NCBI GenBank assembly: GCA_001799995.1
Contig: MGUK01000094.1
Location: forward strand, 30,738-94,737
Reading direction: 5' to 3'
From: Elusimicrobia bacterium GWF2_62_30
Lineage (GTDB): Bacteria > Elusimicrobiota > Elusimicrobia > Elusimicrobiales > UBA9959
DNA: 64,000 nt
The notes below the pieces were generated by a model. The model was not told the origin of the DNA. It saw nothing but the letters and a program-made list of their open reading frames with translations, and did no database searches. Below, in pieces: positions 28,347 through 35,144 of this stretch. The translations under genes were made by a program, and so were the position numbers. Positions within the stretch are counted from its first letter, which is position 1. Every line of letters begins with the position of its first letter.

Positions 28347-30263
28347 ATGCGAGCACGACTACTTCTTTGCGCCTTCCTCTTTTGCACGGGCTTCGTCCTG
28401 CCGGCCGCGGCCGAAGATTCCGCCGGGCTGCAGTTCTCCGTGGCGGCCCCGGATCCCGTGATGGCGGGCGAAGAGGTGAAGCTGCAGACGCTGGTGGTCA
28501 ATACGGGCTCCTCCCAGTGGGCGAAGGGCACTTATTACTGGTCGGCCGAGATCTACACGCTGGAAGGGGAGGAACGGAAATTCCTCGCGCAGACGGAGAC
28601 GACAACCCCGGCGGAGGACGTGCCCGCCGGCACGGCGCACGGCGTGCAGATCCCTTTCACGGTGCCGGACAACATGCAGGGGCGCCGGCTCCTGTACCGG
28701 GTGTTCCTCATCAAGGACGGCAAGCGCATCCTTGAGACCGACTACAAAGGTTTCCAGGTGATCGAGAAGGAGCTGCGGCCGCCCCCGCCGCAGGATTTCA
28801 AGATGGGCGGCGACATAACTTTCAGCTACAAGAACTCGAGCCCGGGCGGCTGGGATAACCACCAGGGCGTGACCTCGGCCAATATCGTCGGCAAGGTGAA
28901 GCAGTCCTCCTTCCTTTTCAACACCTATATCGTGCATTCCTACCACAAGCCCATCACCCCGTCCATAGTGCTGCTGAACTATTACGCCCCGTGGGGGACG
29001 CTGAGCATCGGGGATATCTCCCCGTCGCTGACGCCGCTGTCCATGGACTCGCAGGGCATGCGCGGCGTCTCTTACGACCGGACCTCGGGCCGGCTCAGCC
29101 TTACGGCGCTGATAGGCCGCATAGTGGCCCCGCTGGAGCCGGGGACGTACACCTCCGGGCGTTTCGCGCGGTTCACCGGCGGTTTCAAGGCCAACTGGCA
29201 GTTTACCCCGGCGTTAAGGGTAACGGCCGACGCGGTGATGAGCCGCGACGACCAGTATTCGATAAACCTTTCCACGCCGACCAGCACGCTTACGCCGAAA
29301 AAGAACGTGGTCTACGGCCTCAACGCCGAATGGAAGTTCAAGCGCTTCTTCACTTTTAACAGCGATTACCAGTTGAGCGCCTACGACGACGACATCAACT
29401 CCTCCACCGGCGTGATAAAGGGGGCGGCCTGGAAGCAGGAGCTGAAATACAAGGGGGGGCTGTTCACCGGGCGCGCCGCGGTTTCCCGGATAGCGTCCGA
29501 TTTCTATTCGCTGGCCAGCCCCGGGGTGATAGCCGACCGGCTGACGACGGACGGGGAAGTGGGCTTTTTCCCGGCGGACTGGGAAACTTTCACGCTGGGC
29601 TATACCGGGTATACGGACAACCTGGACGCCGACGCCGCCAAGACCACGACGAAGCAGGCCCAGACCAGCGTGACCAATACGGTGCGCATCAAGGGGAAGA
29701 CCACCGTGTCGGCCTCTTACATCACCAACGCCACCAAGGGCGAGCCCGCCACGGTGCAGGACAACAAGACCACCACGATGGGCTTTTCGGTGACGCAGCC
29801 GTGGGCCGCGCACACGGTGAACCTGGGCTACCAGCTTACCGGCTTCAAGGACAACACCGGCCTCTCCAGCGACCTGGACACGGCGCTTATCTCCTTTAAC
29901 GGCTCCTTCAGGCTCAGCCCGCGGCTGATGGCCTCGGCGGGTATGGTGAATTCCACCACGAAGAACAAGGCGGATTCCACCACCGGCAAGAACAACACCA
30001 TAACCGGCAACTTCTCCTATTCGATCCCGCGCAAGGCGATGGCGTACCAGTTCTGGACCACGCTCTCCACCGGCAAGAACGATTCCCTGGCGACCCCCCA
30101 GGATACCAGCTCCCTGTCCATGAACCTGGAGACGGTCTGGCTTAAGAGCCAGTCGTCGCGGTTCACCTTCGGCGTGGGGATGATCTCGAGGACCAATAAC
30201 CTCGACTCCGCCGGGGATTCGACGGATTACAACTGCCTTACCAGGTATAATTATTCTTTCTGA
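28347..30263 (+). CDS. Outer-membrane beta-barrel protein with N-terminal Ig-like domain
   Basis: 638 aa from the ATG at 28347 (MRARLLLCAFLFCTGFVLPAAAE signal peptide). Residues about 24-140 look like a CARDB/Ig-like beta domain (VMAGEEVKLQTLVVNTGSSQW..VPDNMQGRRLLYRVFLIKDGK). A PPPP linker near 149 leads to a long region of alternating amphipathic strands (about 155-638, for example FSYKNSS, LRVTADAVMSRDD, FTLGYTGYTDN) ending in Tyr-Ser-Phe, which fits an outer-membrane barrel. The family is unrecognised. It is the last plus-strand gene of the surface locus, converging on the motor operon. A porin, a secretion channel or a polymer-binding barrel are all possible. Confidence 0.7.
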   Translation: MRARLLLCAFLFCTGFVLPAAAEDSAGLQFSVAAPDPVMAGEEVKLQTLVVNTGSSQWAKGTYYWSAEIYTLEGEERKFLAQTETTTPAEDVPAGTAHGVQIPFTVPDNMQGRRLLYRVFLIKDGKRILETDYKGFQVIEKELRPPPPQDFKMGGDITFSYKNSSPGGWDNHQGVTSANIVGKVKQSSFLFNTYIVHSYHKPITPSIVLLNYYAPWGTLSIGDISPSLTPLSMDSQGMRGVSYDRTSGRLSLTALIGRIVAPLEPGTYTSGRFARFTGGFKANWQFTPALRVTADAVMSRDDQYSINLSTPTSTLTPKKNVVYGLNAEWKFKRFFTFNSDYQLSAYDDDINSSTGVIKGAAWKQELKYKGGLFTGRAAVSRIASDFYSLASPGVIADRLTTDGEVGFFPADWETFTLGYTGYTDNLDADAAKTTTKQAQTSVTNTVRIKGKTTVSASYITNATKGEPATVQDNKTTTMGFSVTQPWAAHTVNLGYQLTGFKDNTGLSSDLDTALISFNGSFRLSPRLMASAGMVNSTTKNKADSTTGKNNTITGNFSYSIPRKAMAYQFWTTLSTGKNDSLATPQDTSSLSMNLETVWLKSQSSRFTFGVGMISRTNNLDSAGDSTDYNCLTRYNYSF

Positions 30264-30266
30264 GCG

Positions 30267-30288
30267 ACCGCCGGCTGAGCCCGGCGGT
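30267..30288. terminator. Weak hairpin between convergent genes
   Basis: ACCGCCGG (30267-30274) pairs with CCGGCGGT (30281-30288) in the 24-bp gap between the barrel gene and the TPR gene, and overlaps the TPR stop codon. The missing T-tract makes termination uncertain. Confidence 0.35.
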
Positions 30289-31196
30289 TATCTGCGGCCG
30301 CGTTTCTTGGCGGGGGCCGCTTCTTTGGTCTTTTCGGCCGGGGCGGCCTTGCCCAGGGCGGCAAGGTATTCTTTAAGCTGTTCGTCTTCGGGGGCCAGGG
30401 CGGCCGCCTGCTGCCAGGCCTTGCGGGCCTTGCGGTAATCCTTCATCTGCAGGTATACGGAACCGATGCGCTTGAGCGCCACTACGTCCTTGGGCTCGAG
30501 GCGGAGCACGTCTTCCAGCACTTTGGCCGCCATATAGAACTTTGAATCGTAGATCTGGTGCAGCGACATGTTCTTCTTGTGTTCAAGGATGCCGGAATTG
30601 GCGGGCTTGGTGTCGTTGAGCTTTAACTGCGGGGCTTCTTCCTCGAGCAGGGCGACCAGCCTGGGAAAGGCTTTTTCGGCCGGAGCCAGTTCTGTGGCAT
30701 AACGCAGCGCGTCGTAGGCGAAAGGGAGGTCCTCTTTCTCGCTGATCCAGGCGGAAAGCCCTTCGGCCGCCGCGGTCCAGCCTTTGGAGGCGGCGCCTCT
30801 CCTGGAGACCACCGCCGAAATGCGGCGCAGCCTGGTCTGCAGTTTCTGGTAGGCCGGGTTGGTCGGGTCGGCGGCCAGCATGCTCTCGAGCTTGACCAGC
30901 GCGTCGGCGTAGCGGCCCCGCTCCACCAGGCCGTAGAACTCGCCGCGGAGATTTACCGACGAGCCCGCCATCTTCTGGCGCGCTTCCTCTATCATGTTCT
31001 TGGCCGTGATCTGCTTGGGGTCCGCGCGCAGGATCATGTTCCAGTATTCGATGGCCTTGGGATAGTCCGCGGACATGTAAAAAGCGAAAGCCTTGTCGTA
31101 ATATTCCCGCAGGTCCGCGGACTGGGGCGCGGCGGTCTGCGCCGCGGCGCCGCCCGCAAGGAGCAGCAGGCAAAGGGTGATCAGGTGTCTGCGCAT
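30288..31196 (-). CDS. Periplasmic TPR protein, last gene of the motor operon
   Basis: 302 aa with a signal peptide (MRRHLITLCLLLLAGGAAA-QT). At least three TPR-like units: about 30-65 (YYDKAFAFYMSADYPKAIEYWNMILRADP), 86-115 (FYGLVERGRYADALVKLESMLAADP) and 215-280 (KFYMAAKVLEDVLRLEPKDVVALKRIGSVYLQMKDYRKARKAWQQAAALAPED). A Lys/Ala-rich tail ends the protein. TPR proteins act as scaffolds; here it begins 7 bp after the second MotB gene, so it is part of the operon and may link stator units to another envelope part. Several periplasmic TPR or Sel1 proteins are known accessories of Mot/Tol-type gliding and secretion motors; that role here is inference. Confidence 0.8.
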   Translation of the reverse strand: MRRHLITLCLLLLAGGAAAQTAAPQSADLREYYDKAFAFYMSADYPKAIEYWNMILRADPKQITAKNMIEEARQKMAGSSVNLRGEFYGLVERGRYADALVKLESMLAADPTNPAYQKLQTRLRRISAVVSRRGAASKGWTAAAEGLSAWISEKEDLPFAYDALRYATELAPAEKAFPRLVALLEEEAPQLKLNDTKPANSGILEHKKNMSLHQIYDSKFYMAAKVLEDVLRLEPKDVVALKRIGSVYLQMKDYRKARKAWQQAAALAPEDEQLKEYLAALGKAAPAEKTKEAAPAKKRGRR

Positions 31197-31203
31197 GGTC
31201 TTA

Positions 31204-31851
31204 TTATACCTTTTTGTCTTCCTGGCGCATTATTATGACCTCTATGCGCCGGTTCCTGGCGCGGTTGAGCTCGGTATCGTTGGGGGCGGCCGGCCGGAAC
31301 TCGCCGTAGCCGAAGGCCGTTATCTTTTCCGGCGGCACGCCGTGCTTCAGGAGATAGTCTATCACCGAGAAAGCGCGCATCAGGGAAAGCTCCCGGTTGG
31401 AGGCGAACTTCTTGCCGAGCATCCGCGAGGCGTCGGTGTGGCCTTCCACGATGATGTTGTTGTTCATCTTCAGGATGCTCTGGGTGACCGGCGCCAGCAC
31501 GTCCATGGCGGAGCCCTTGAGCCTGGCGGAGCCGGAATCGAAAAGGATGGGGGCGGCGAAGGTGATCTTGATCCTGGAGGTGGTGACCTCGACGCCCAGG
31601 GAGCCCTCGGCGATCTGTTTCTTCAGGTCGTCCTCCACCTGCTTGGTGGCTTCCATTTCTTTGATCTTGTTCTCGGCGCCTTTCACGCCCATTTCCTTCT
31701 GCAGCAGGGCCATGGCGGTCTCGTAATCGGATTTCTTCATATTGAAGGAGAACCCGTACAGGGCCAGGAAAAGGATGACGAGGCAGGTCATGAGGTCCGC
31801 GTAGGGCACCATCCAGAGCTGCGAGGTTTTGTCTCCGTGAGCGCTTGTCAT
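31204..31851 (-). CDS. MotB-like stator protein with OmpA peptidoglycan-binding domain (MotB1)
   Basis: 215 aa. The N-terminus has one transmembrane helix with the MotB signature VPYADLMTCLVILFLALYGF; D19 matches the ion-carrying Asp (D32 of E. coli MotB). A predicted coiled or plug region (about 40-80) leads to an OmpA/MotB C-terminal domain (about 95-205: IIVEGHTDAS, NRELSLMRAFSVIDYLLKHG, RARNRRIEVII). In known stators MotB anchors the MotA ring to peptidoglycan and conducts protons or sodium. It overlaps the upstream MotB2 gene by 4 bp (ATGA), so translation is coupled. Two different MotB proteins for one MotA is not the flagellar norm. Confidence 0.93.
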   Translation of the reverse strand: MTSAHGDKTSQLWMVPYADLMTCLVILFLALYGFSFNMKKSDYETAMALLQKEMGVKGAENKIKEMEATKQVEDDLKKQIAEGSLGVEVTTSRIKITFAAPILFDSGSARLKGSAMDVLAPVTQSILKMNNNIIVEGHTDASRMLGKKFASNRELSLMRAFSVIDYLLKHGVPPEKITAFGYGEFRPAAPNDTELNRARNRRIEVIIMRQEDKKV

Positions 31852-32519
31852 TTGCGTGAAATTATAACTTCGATGCGGCGGTTGCGGGCGCGGCCCTGGG
31901 CGGTGTCGTTGGGCGCCACCGGGCGGTATTCGCCGTAAGCGGCCGCTATCATCCGCTCCTGCGGGATGGCGTGCTTTACGGCCAGCAGTTCCACCACCGC
32001 GTCGGCGCGCGCGGCCGACAGCTCCCAGTTGGTGCTGTAATCTCCGGAACGTATCGGGACGTTGTCCGTGTGTCCTTCGACGATAATATCGTTGGGCAGG
32101 CGCGAAAGCACATGGGCCACGGGGCCCAGGATCTCGGCGGAGCCGGCGCTGAGGGCGGCCTTGCCCGACGCGAATAGCACGGGGGCGGCGATGTTGATCT
32201 TTATTTGTTTCTCGGTCATCTGCACTTCCGCCATGTCCTGCATGCCGTTCTTCGCCATTTCCTCTTTCAGCTTCCTGGCCACGTCCTCTTCTTCGTACTT
32301 CTGCATGACGTCCAGGGCCTTCTTCTCTTTCTCCTTCTGCACGTGCTCCTTGTCGAAACCGCTTTCGAAAGCCGCCTTCACCACCGCCTGGTCCTGCAGG
32401 CTGAAGACGTAAAGTATCAGGAAGAACAGCATCAGGTTGGTCATGATGTCGGACAAAACGACCAGGTAGAGGGGGTTATCCTCCATCTTGCTGCTGTAGC
32501 GGCTAATGAAAAATTTCAT
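31848..32519 (-). CDS. MotB-like stator protein with OmpA domain (MotB2)
   Basis: 223 aa. One transmembrane helix with LSDIMTNLMLFFLILYVFSL; D24 is in the place of the ion-binding Asp, but the preceding Tyr-Ala of the MotB signature is Leu-Ser. A charged helical segment (about 50-95, rich in Lys/Glu) may be a plug or spacer. The OmpA peptidoglycan-binding domain covers about 110-223 (DIIVEGHTDN, NWELSAARADAVVELL, RARNRRIEVIISRK). It overlaps both MotA (4 bp) and MotB1 (4 bp). Its divergence from MotB1 over the N-terminal half, with both keeping the Asp, suggests a heteromeric stator or alternative stators sharing MotA. Confidence 0.92.
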   Translation of the reverse strand: MKFFISRYSSKMEDNPLYLVVLSDIMTNLMLFFLILYVFSLQDQAVVKAAFESGFDKEHVQKEKEKKALDVMQKYEEEDVARKLKEEMAKNGMQDMAEVQMTEKQIKINIAAPVLFASGKAALSAGSAEILGPVAHVLSRLPNDIIVEGHTDNVPIRSGDYSTNWELSAARADAVVELLAVKHAIPQERMIAAAYGEYRPVAPNDTAQGRARNRRIEVIISRK

Positions 32520-33292
32520 CTGGCCGCGGCTTTAGCCTTGCGCCTGAGCGCCAGCGAGAGGTAGCCTTCCAGTTTCTTGGCCACCAGCCAGGGCACGTCG
32601 CCCTCGTAGATGGCGAGCACGCCCTTGGCTATCACTTCCCGGCTCAGGATATCCTCGTCGGAGTGGTAGTTGAGCTTGCTGGCTATGGGCAGGAAAAGGA
32701 AGTTGGCCGAGAAGATGCCGTAGAACGACGCGGTCATGGCGATGGCCATGGAGGAGCCCATCATGGCCGGGTTGGAGATGTTCCGGAGCACCTGCACGAC
32801 GCCGATGAGCGTGCCCAGCAGCCCGAAGATGGGGGCGAAGGTGCCGGCGGAGGTGAAGATGTTGGTCTGCTGCTGGTGGCGCAGGCGGGTGGTGTTGATG
32901 TCGTGTTCCATGCGCTCGCGGAGGATGTGCATGTCCACGCCGTCGACTATCATCTGGCAGGCGTCCGCCATGAACGGGTGCGGGAGCTTGGAGATCTCGC
33001 CGGAGATGGACTCGATGCCGTTCTTCTTGGCCACTTCGGCCAGGCTTACCAGGGAGCGGATCAGCCCGGCGATGGGCGGGCGTTTAGGGGGGAAGACCAC
33101 CATCTTTACCGAGGAATAGACCCATTTAAGCGAGTCCCACGGGTAGGCGATCATCACCGAGCCCAGCGTGCCGCCGAAGATCAAGATTATAGCTTCCCAG
33201 TTGAGCAGGAACCTGAGCATGCCGCCGGACGACAGGACGAAGAAAATAACCCCGAGTCCTATCGCGCCGCCCATTACTGTCATTAAATCCAT
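32516..33292 (-). CDS. motA: MotA-like stator channel protein
   Basis: 258 aa with four membrane helices (about 5-22, 33-50, 147-168, 180-202) and the large cytoplasmic loop typical of MotA. The helix-3 motif GTFAPIFGLLGTLIGVVQVL keeps the channel Pro (P153). The cytoplasmic loop carries ILRERMEHDI (about 123-132), the charged stretch that corresponds to the FliG-contacting Arg/Glu region of E. coli MotA. MotA forms the ring that turns on ion flow around MotB and pushes FliG. It starts 28 bp after the FliF-FliG fusion and overlaps MotB2 by ATGA. Full length for the family. ExbB/TolQ proteins are shorter and have three helices, so MotA is the better call. Confidence 0.95.
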   Translation of the reverse strand: MDLMTVMGGAIGLGVIFFVLSSGGMLRFLLNWEAIILIFGGTLGSVMIAYPWDSLKWVYSSVKMVVFPPKRPPIAGLIRSLVSLAEVAKKNGIESISGEISKLPHPFMADACQMIVDGVDMHILRERMEHDINTTRLRHQQQTNIFTSAGTFAPIFGLLGTLIGVVQVLRNISNPAMMGSSMAIAMTASFYGIFSANFLFLPIASKLNYHSDEDILSREVIAKGVLAIYEGDVPWLVAKKLEGYLSLALRRKAKAAAR

Positions 33293-33320
33293 GTTTGTTT
33301 ACCTCTCCTGGTGAGAATTG

Positions 33321-34958
33321 TCAGTGTTTCGGGGCCGGCGCCGGGCCGGGGGGCGGAGGCGCCGATGCTCCCGCCTTGGGCGCGGCCGGGGCCGGGGTCA
33401 GCGGGGCCGCCGGCACGGGGGGCTTGACGCCCGGGGGCAGGCCGGGAAGCGGCGCCGGGCCGCCGGGCCTGGGCGCGGCACCCGGTATCGCGGGATGGGC
33501 GCCGTGCGGGGCCGGCGCGCCGCCGGGGGTCTGGAAATAGGCGGGGAGGGGCTTCTTATTGCCCAGCGCGGCCGGCGCGGCGGCGGAAGTCCCGGACTTG
33601 GTGATGAAGCCTTCGGCCATCATCTGGCGCAGGGCCGCGACTACCTGGGCCCGGTCCGCCTTGTAGGCGGAGGCGGGCATTACGCGGGTGAGGTCCAGTT
33701 CCTGCCGGATCCGCTCCTGCATACCGCTGGCGAGCTTGCCTACGAAGACCTCCACGTAGGTGGTGGTCTTCAGGGCGGAGGCCAGCACCCGTATCGGGAT
33801 GCGGCGGGCCAGGGCCTGCGCGTGCGCCGGCTCCAGGTTCTGCACGTCGGAGAGCTTCACCACGGAGGCGCCGAGCTTCTTGGACATGGCCGGGTCGATG
33901 CTGGTGAAGGCGGTAAGGGCCTTCTCCTGCAGGGATTCGTCGAGATTGTTCAATATGTTAAGGGCCTTGTCCTCTCCGCCCACGACGTAATCCAAAGCGG
34001 TCTGCAGCTCCGCTTCCAGCTGGCGTACGCGGGCTTCCGGCACCAGCTTTATCGTGGGGAGGGCGGCCAGGGCTTCCACGCTGCGCGGGTAAAGCGCTTC
34101 GGCCAGCTTGGAAGCCAGGTCGCCGGGGGCGTAGCTGAGCAGGATCGTGATGTCCTCTACCGCGTGGGACTGCATGATGAACGCGAGGTTCGCCGGGTTG
34201 GCCGCGGACAGGAACCAGAAAGGGGGCTTGCGGCCGTCGGAGGCGGCGGTCTGCTGGACCGCGGCCGCGTCGGCCTTGGCCTGTTCCCGGGCCGTTTTAT
34301 CCTGCGCTTCGGCCGCCCTTTCCTGGCGGGCAGTGTCGTCGGCGGGGGCCGCGTTCTTGGCGTTGAACGCCTCCACGAAAGCCCCGGCGGTCCTGGTGAG
34401 GGGGGCCAGGAAAACGAAGACGACGGCCAGGATCAGCGCCGCCACCAGCAGGATCCAGGCGGCGTTCCAGATGTTCGGGGGGGCCAGCAGGTCGGCTACG
34501 GAGAGGGGGCGCGCTTTGCGGAAATTCATCTTCTCGACGCTGATCAGGTCCTGCCTTTCCGGGGGCAGGCCCAGCAGGCCGGCGGCCAGCTTCACCGCCA
34601 GCTTGGTGTCCTCCTCCGATACGGATTTATCGAGGATGAGGTTGGCGGAAAGTTTCTTTACCATGGTAAGGGAGCTGGAGAGGGACATTTCCCCGACCTT
34701 GCCTTTCTCAGGTATCCCGGGCATTATCTCGAACGCCGCTTTCTTGTCCTGCTCCTGCATTTCGGCGGAAATTATTATGATGATGTCCTCGGTGCCCAGC
34801 GCCTCGGAAAGGACCAGGCGCAGGCGCTTCTCGAGGGAGTTCTCGAGGGCCAGCTTGGCTTCCAGCGGCGAGCTGGCGGCGGCCTGGGCGTACAGCGGCT
34901 TGCCGGGGGCGCATTGGAGCGCAAGGGCGGTCAACAGGAGTAGTATGGACTTTTTCAT
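33321..34958 (-). CDS. FliF-FliG fusion: membrane-anchored rotor-like protein
   Basis: 545 aa. Signal peptide (about 1-24). Residues 32-150 resemble the C-terminal periplasmic part of FliF/YscJ: LEKRLRLVLSEALG, then MVKKLSANLILDKSVSEED..LAAGLLGLPPERQDLISVEKMNF, parallel to the FliF stretch of KRLSVAVLVD, AVGxxxxRGDxVxV and MPF. One membrane helix (164-185) and a charged linker follow. Residues about 245-452 match FliG middle and C-terminal domains: WFLSAANPANLAFIMQSH, VVGGEDKALNILNNLDESLQEKAL, a degenerate MFxFEDL segment and VLASALKTTTYVEVF with K397 in place of the MotA-facing Lys. Some other torque charges are not conserved. The tail (460-545) is Pro/Ala-rich. The large FliF ring-building N-terminal region is absent. 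First gene of the operon, with a GGGGAG ribosome-binding site. Confidence 0.85.
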   Translation of the reverse strand: MKKSILLLLTALALQCAPGKPLYAQAAASSPLEAKLALENSLEKRLRLVLSEALGTEDIIIIISAEMQEQDKKAAFEIMPGIPEKGKVGEMSLSSSLTMVKKLSANLILDKSVSEEDTKLAVKLAAGLLGLPPERQDLISVEKMNFRKARPLSVADLLAPPNIWNAAWILLVAALILAVVFVFLAPLTRTAGAFVEAFNAKNAAPADDTARQERAAEAQDKTAREQAKADAAAVQQTAASDGRKPPFWFLSAANPANLAFIMQSHAVEDITILLSYAPGDLASKLAEALYPRSVEALAALPTIKLVPEARVRQLEAELQTALDYVVGGEDKALNILNNLDESLQEKALTAFTSIDPAMSKKLGASVVKLSDVQNLEPAHAQALARRIPIRVLASALKTTTYVEVFVGKLASGMQERIRQELDLTRVMPASAYKADRAQVVAALRQMMAEGFITKSGTSAAAPAALGNKKPLPAYFQTPGGAPAPHGAHPAIPGAAPRPGGPAPLPGLPPGVKPPVPAAPLTPAPAAPKAGASAPPPPGPAPAPKH

Positions 34959-34996
34959 TTTTTTAGCTCCCCAAACATATGTCGGTAATAAAATAG

Positions 34997-35026
34997 ATTA
35001 TATTATTAATCCAAAGATATCCGCAA
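34997..35026 (-). promoter_or_regulatory. Candidate promoter of the motor operon
   Basis: On the minus strand TTGCGG (35021-35026) and TATAAT (34997-35002) are 18 bp apart, about 39 bp upstream of the FliF-FliG start, within an AT-rich stretch unlike the surrounding GC-rich DNA. Confidence 0.5.
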
Positions 35027-35067
35027 TATCCCGTCCGCCGCGGGCCGGCGCGGCGCTTTCCCGCGTG

Positions 35068-35111
35068 GGTCTTTGGACCTGTTGACAGTCTAGGTCCTTT
35101 TTAACTAACAT
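35068..35111 (+). promoter_or_regulatory. Promoter and candidate operator of the clostripain-like gene
   Basis: GGTC-TTTG-GACC (35068-35079) is an inverted repeat. Its right half GGACCT (35075-35080) is mirrored by AGGTCC (35092-35097), bracketing a consensus -35 box TTGACA (35082-35087). A TAACAT -10 candidate is at 35106-35111 (18-bp spacing). The same core, inverted, lies upstream of the M14 peptidase gene at 48589. Confidence 0.5.
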
Positions 35112-35144
35112 TTGAGTGAAATCAAACCGCAGCAGGAGGATTGA

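Noticed and set aside
31204..33292. ExbB/ExbD or TolQ/TolR energy-transfer system
   Set aside because: The channel protein has four helices and a MotA-size cytoplasmic loop, both partners carry OmpA domains, and a FliG-like protein is in the operon, so MotA/MotB is the better fit.
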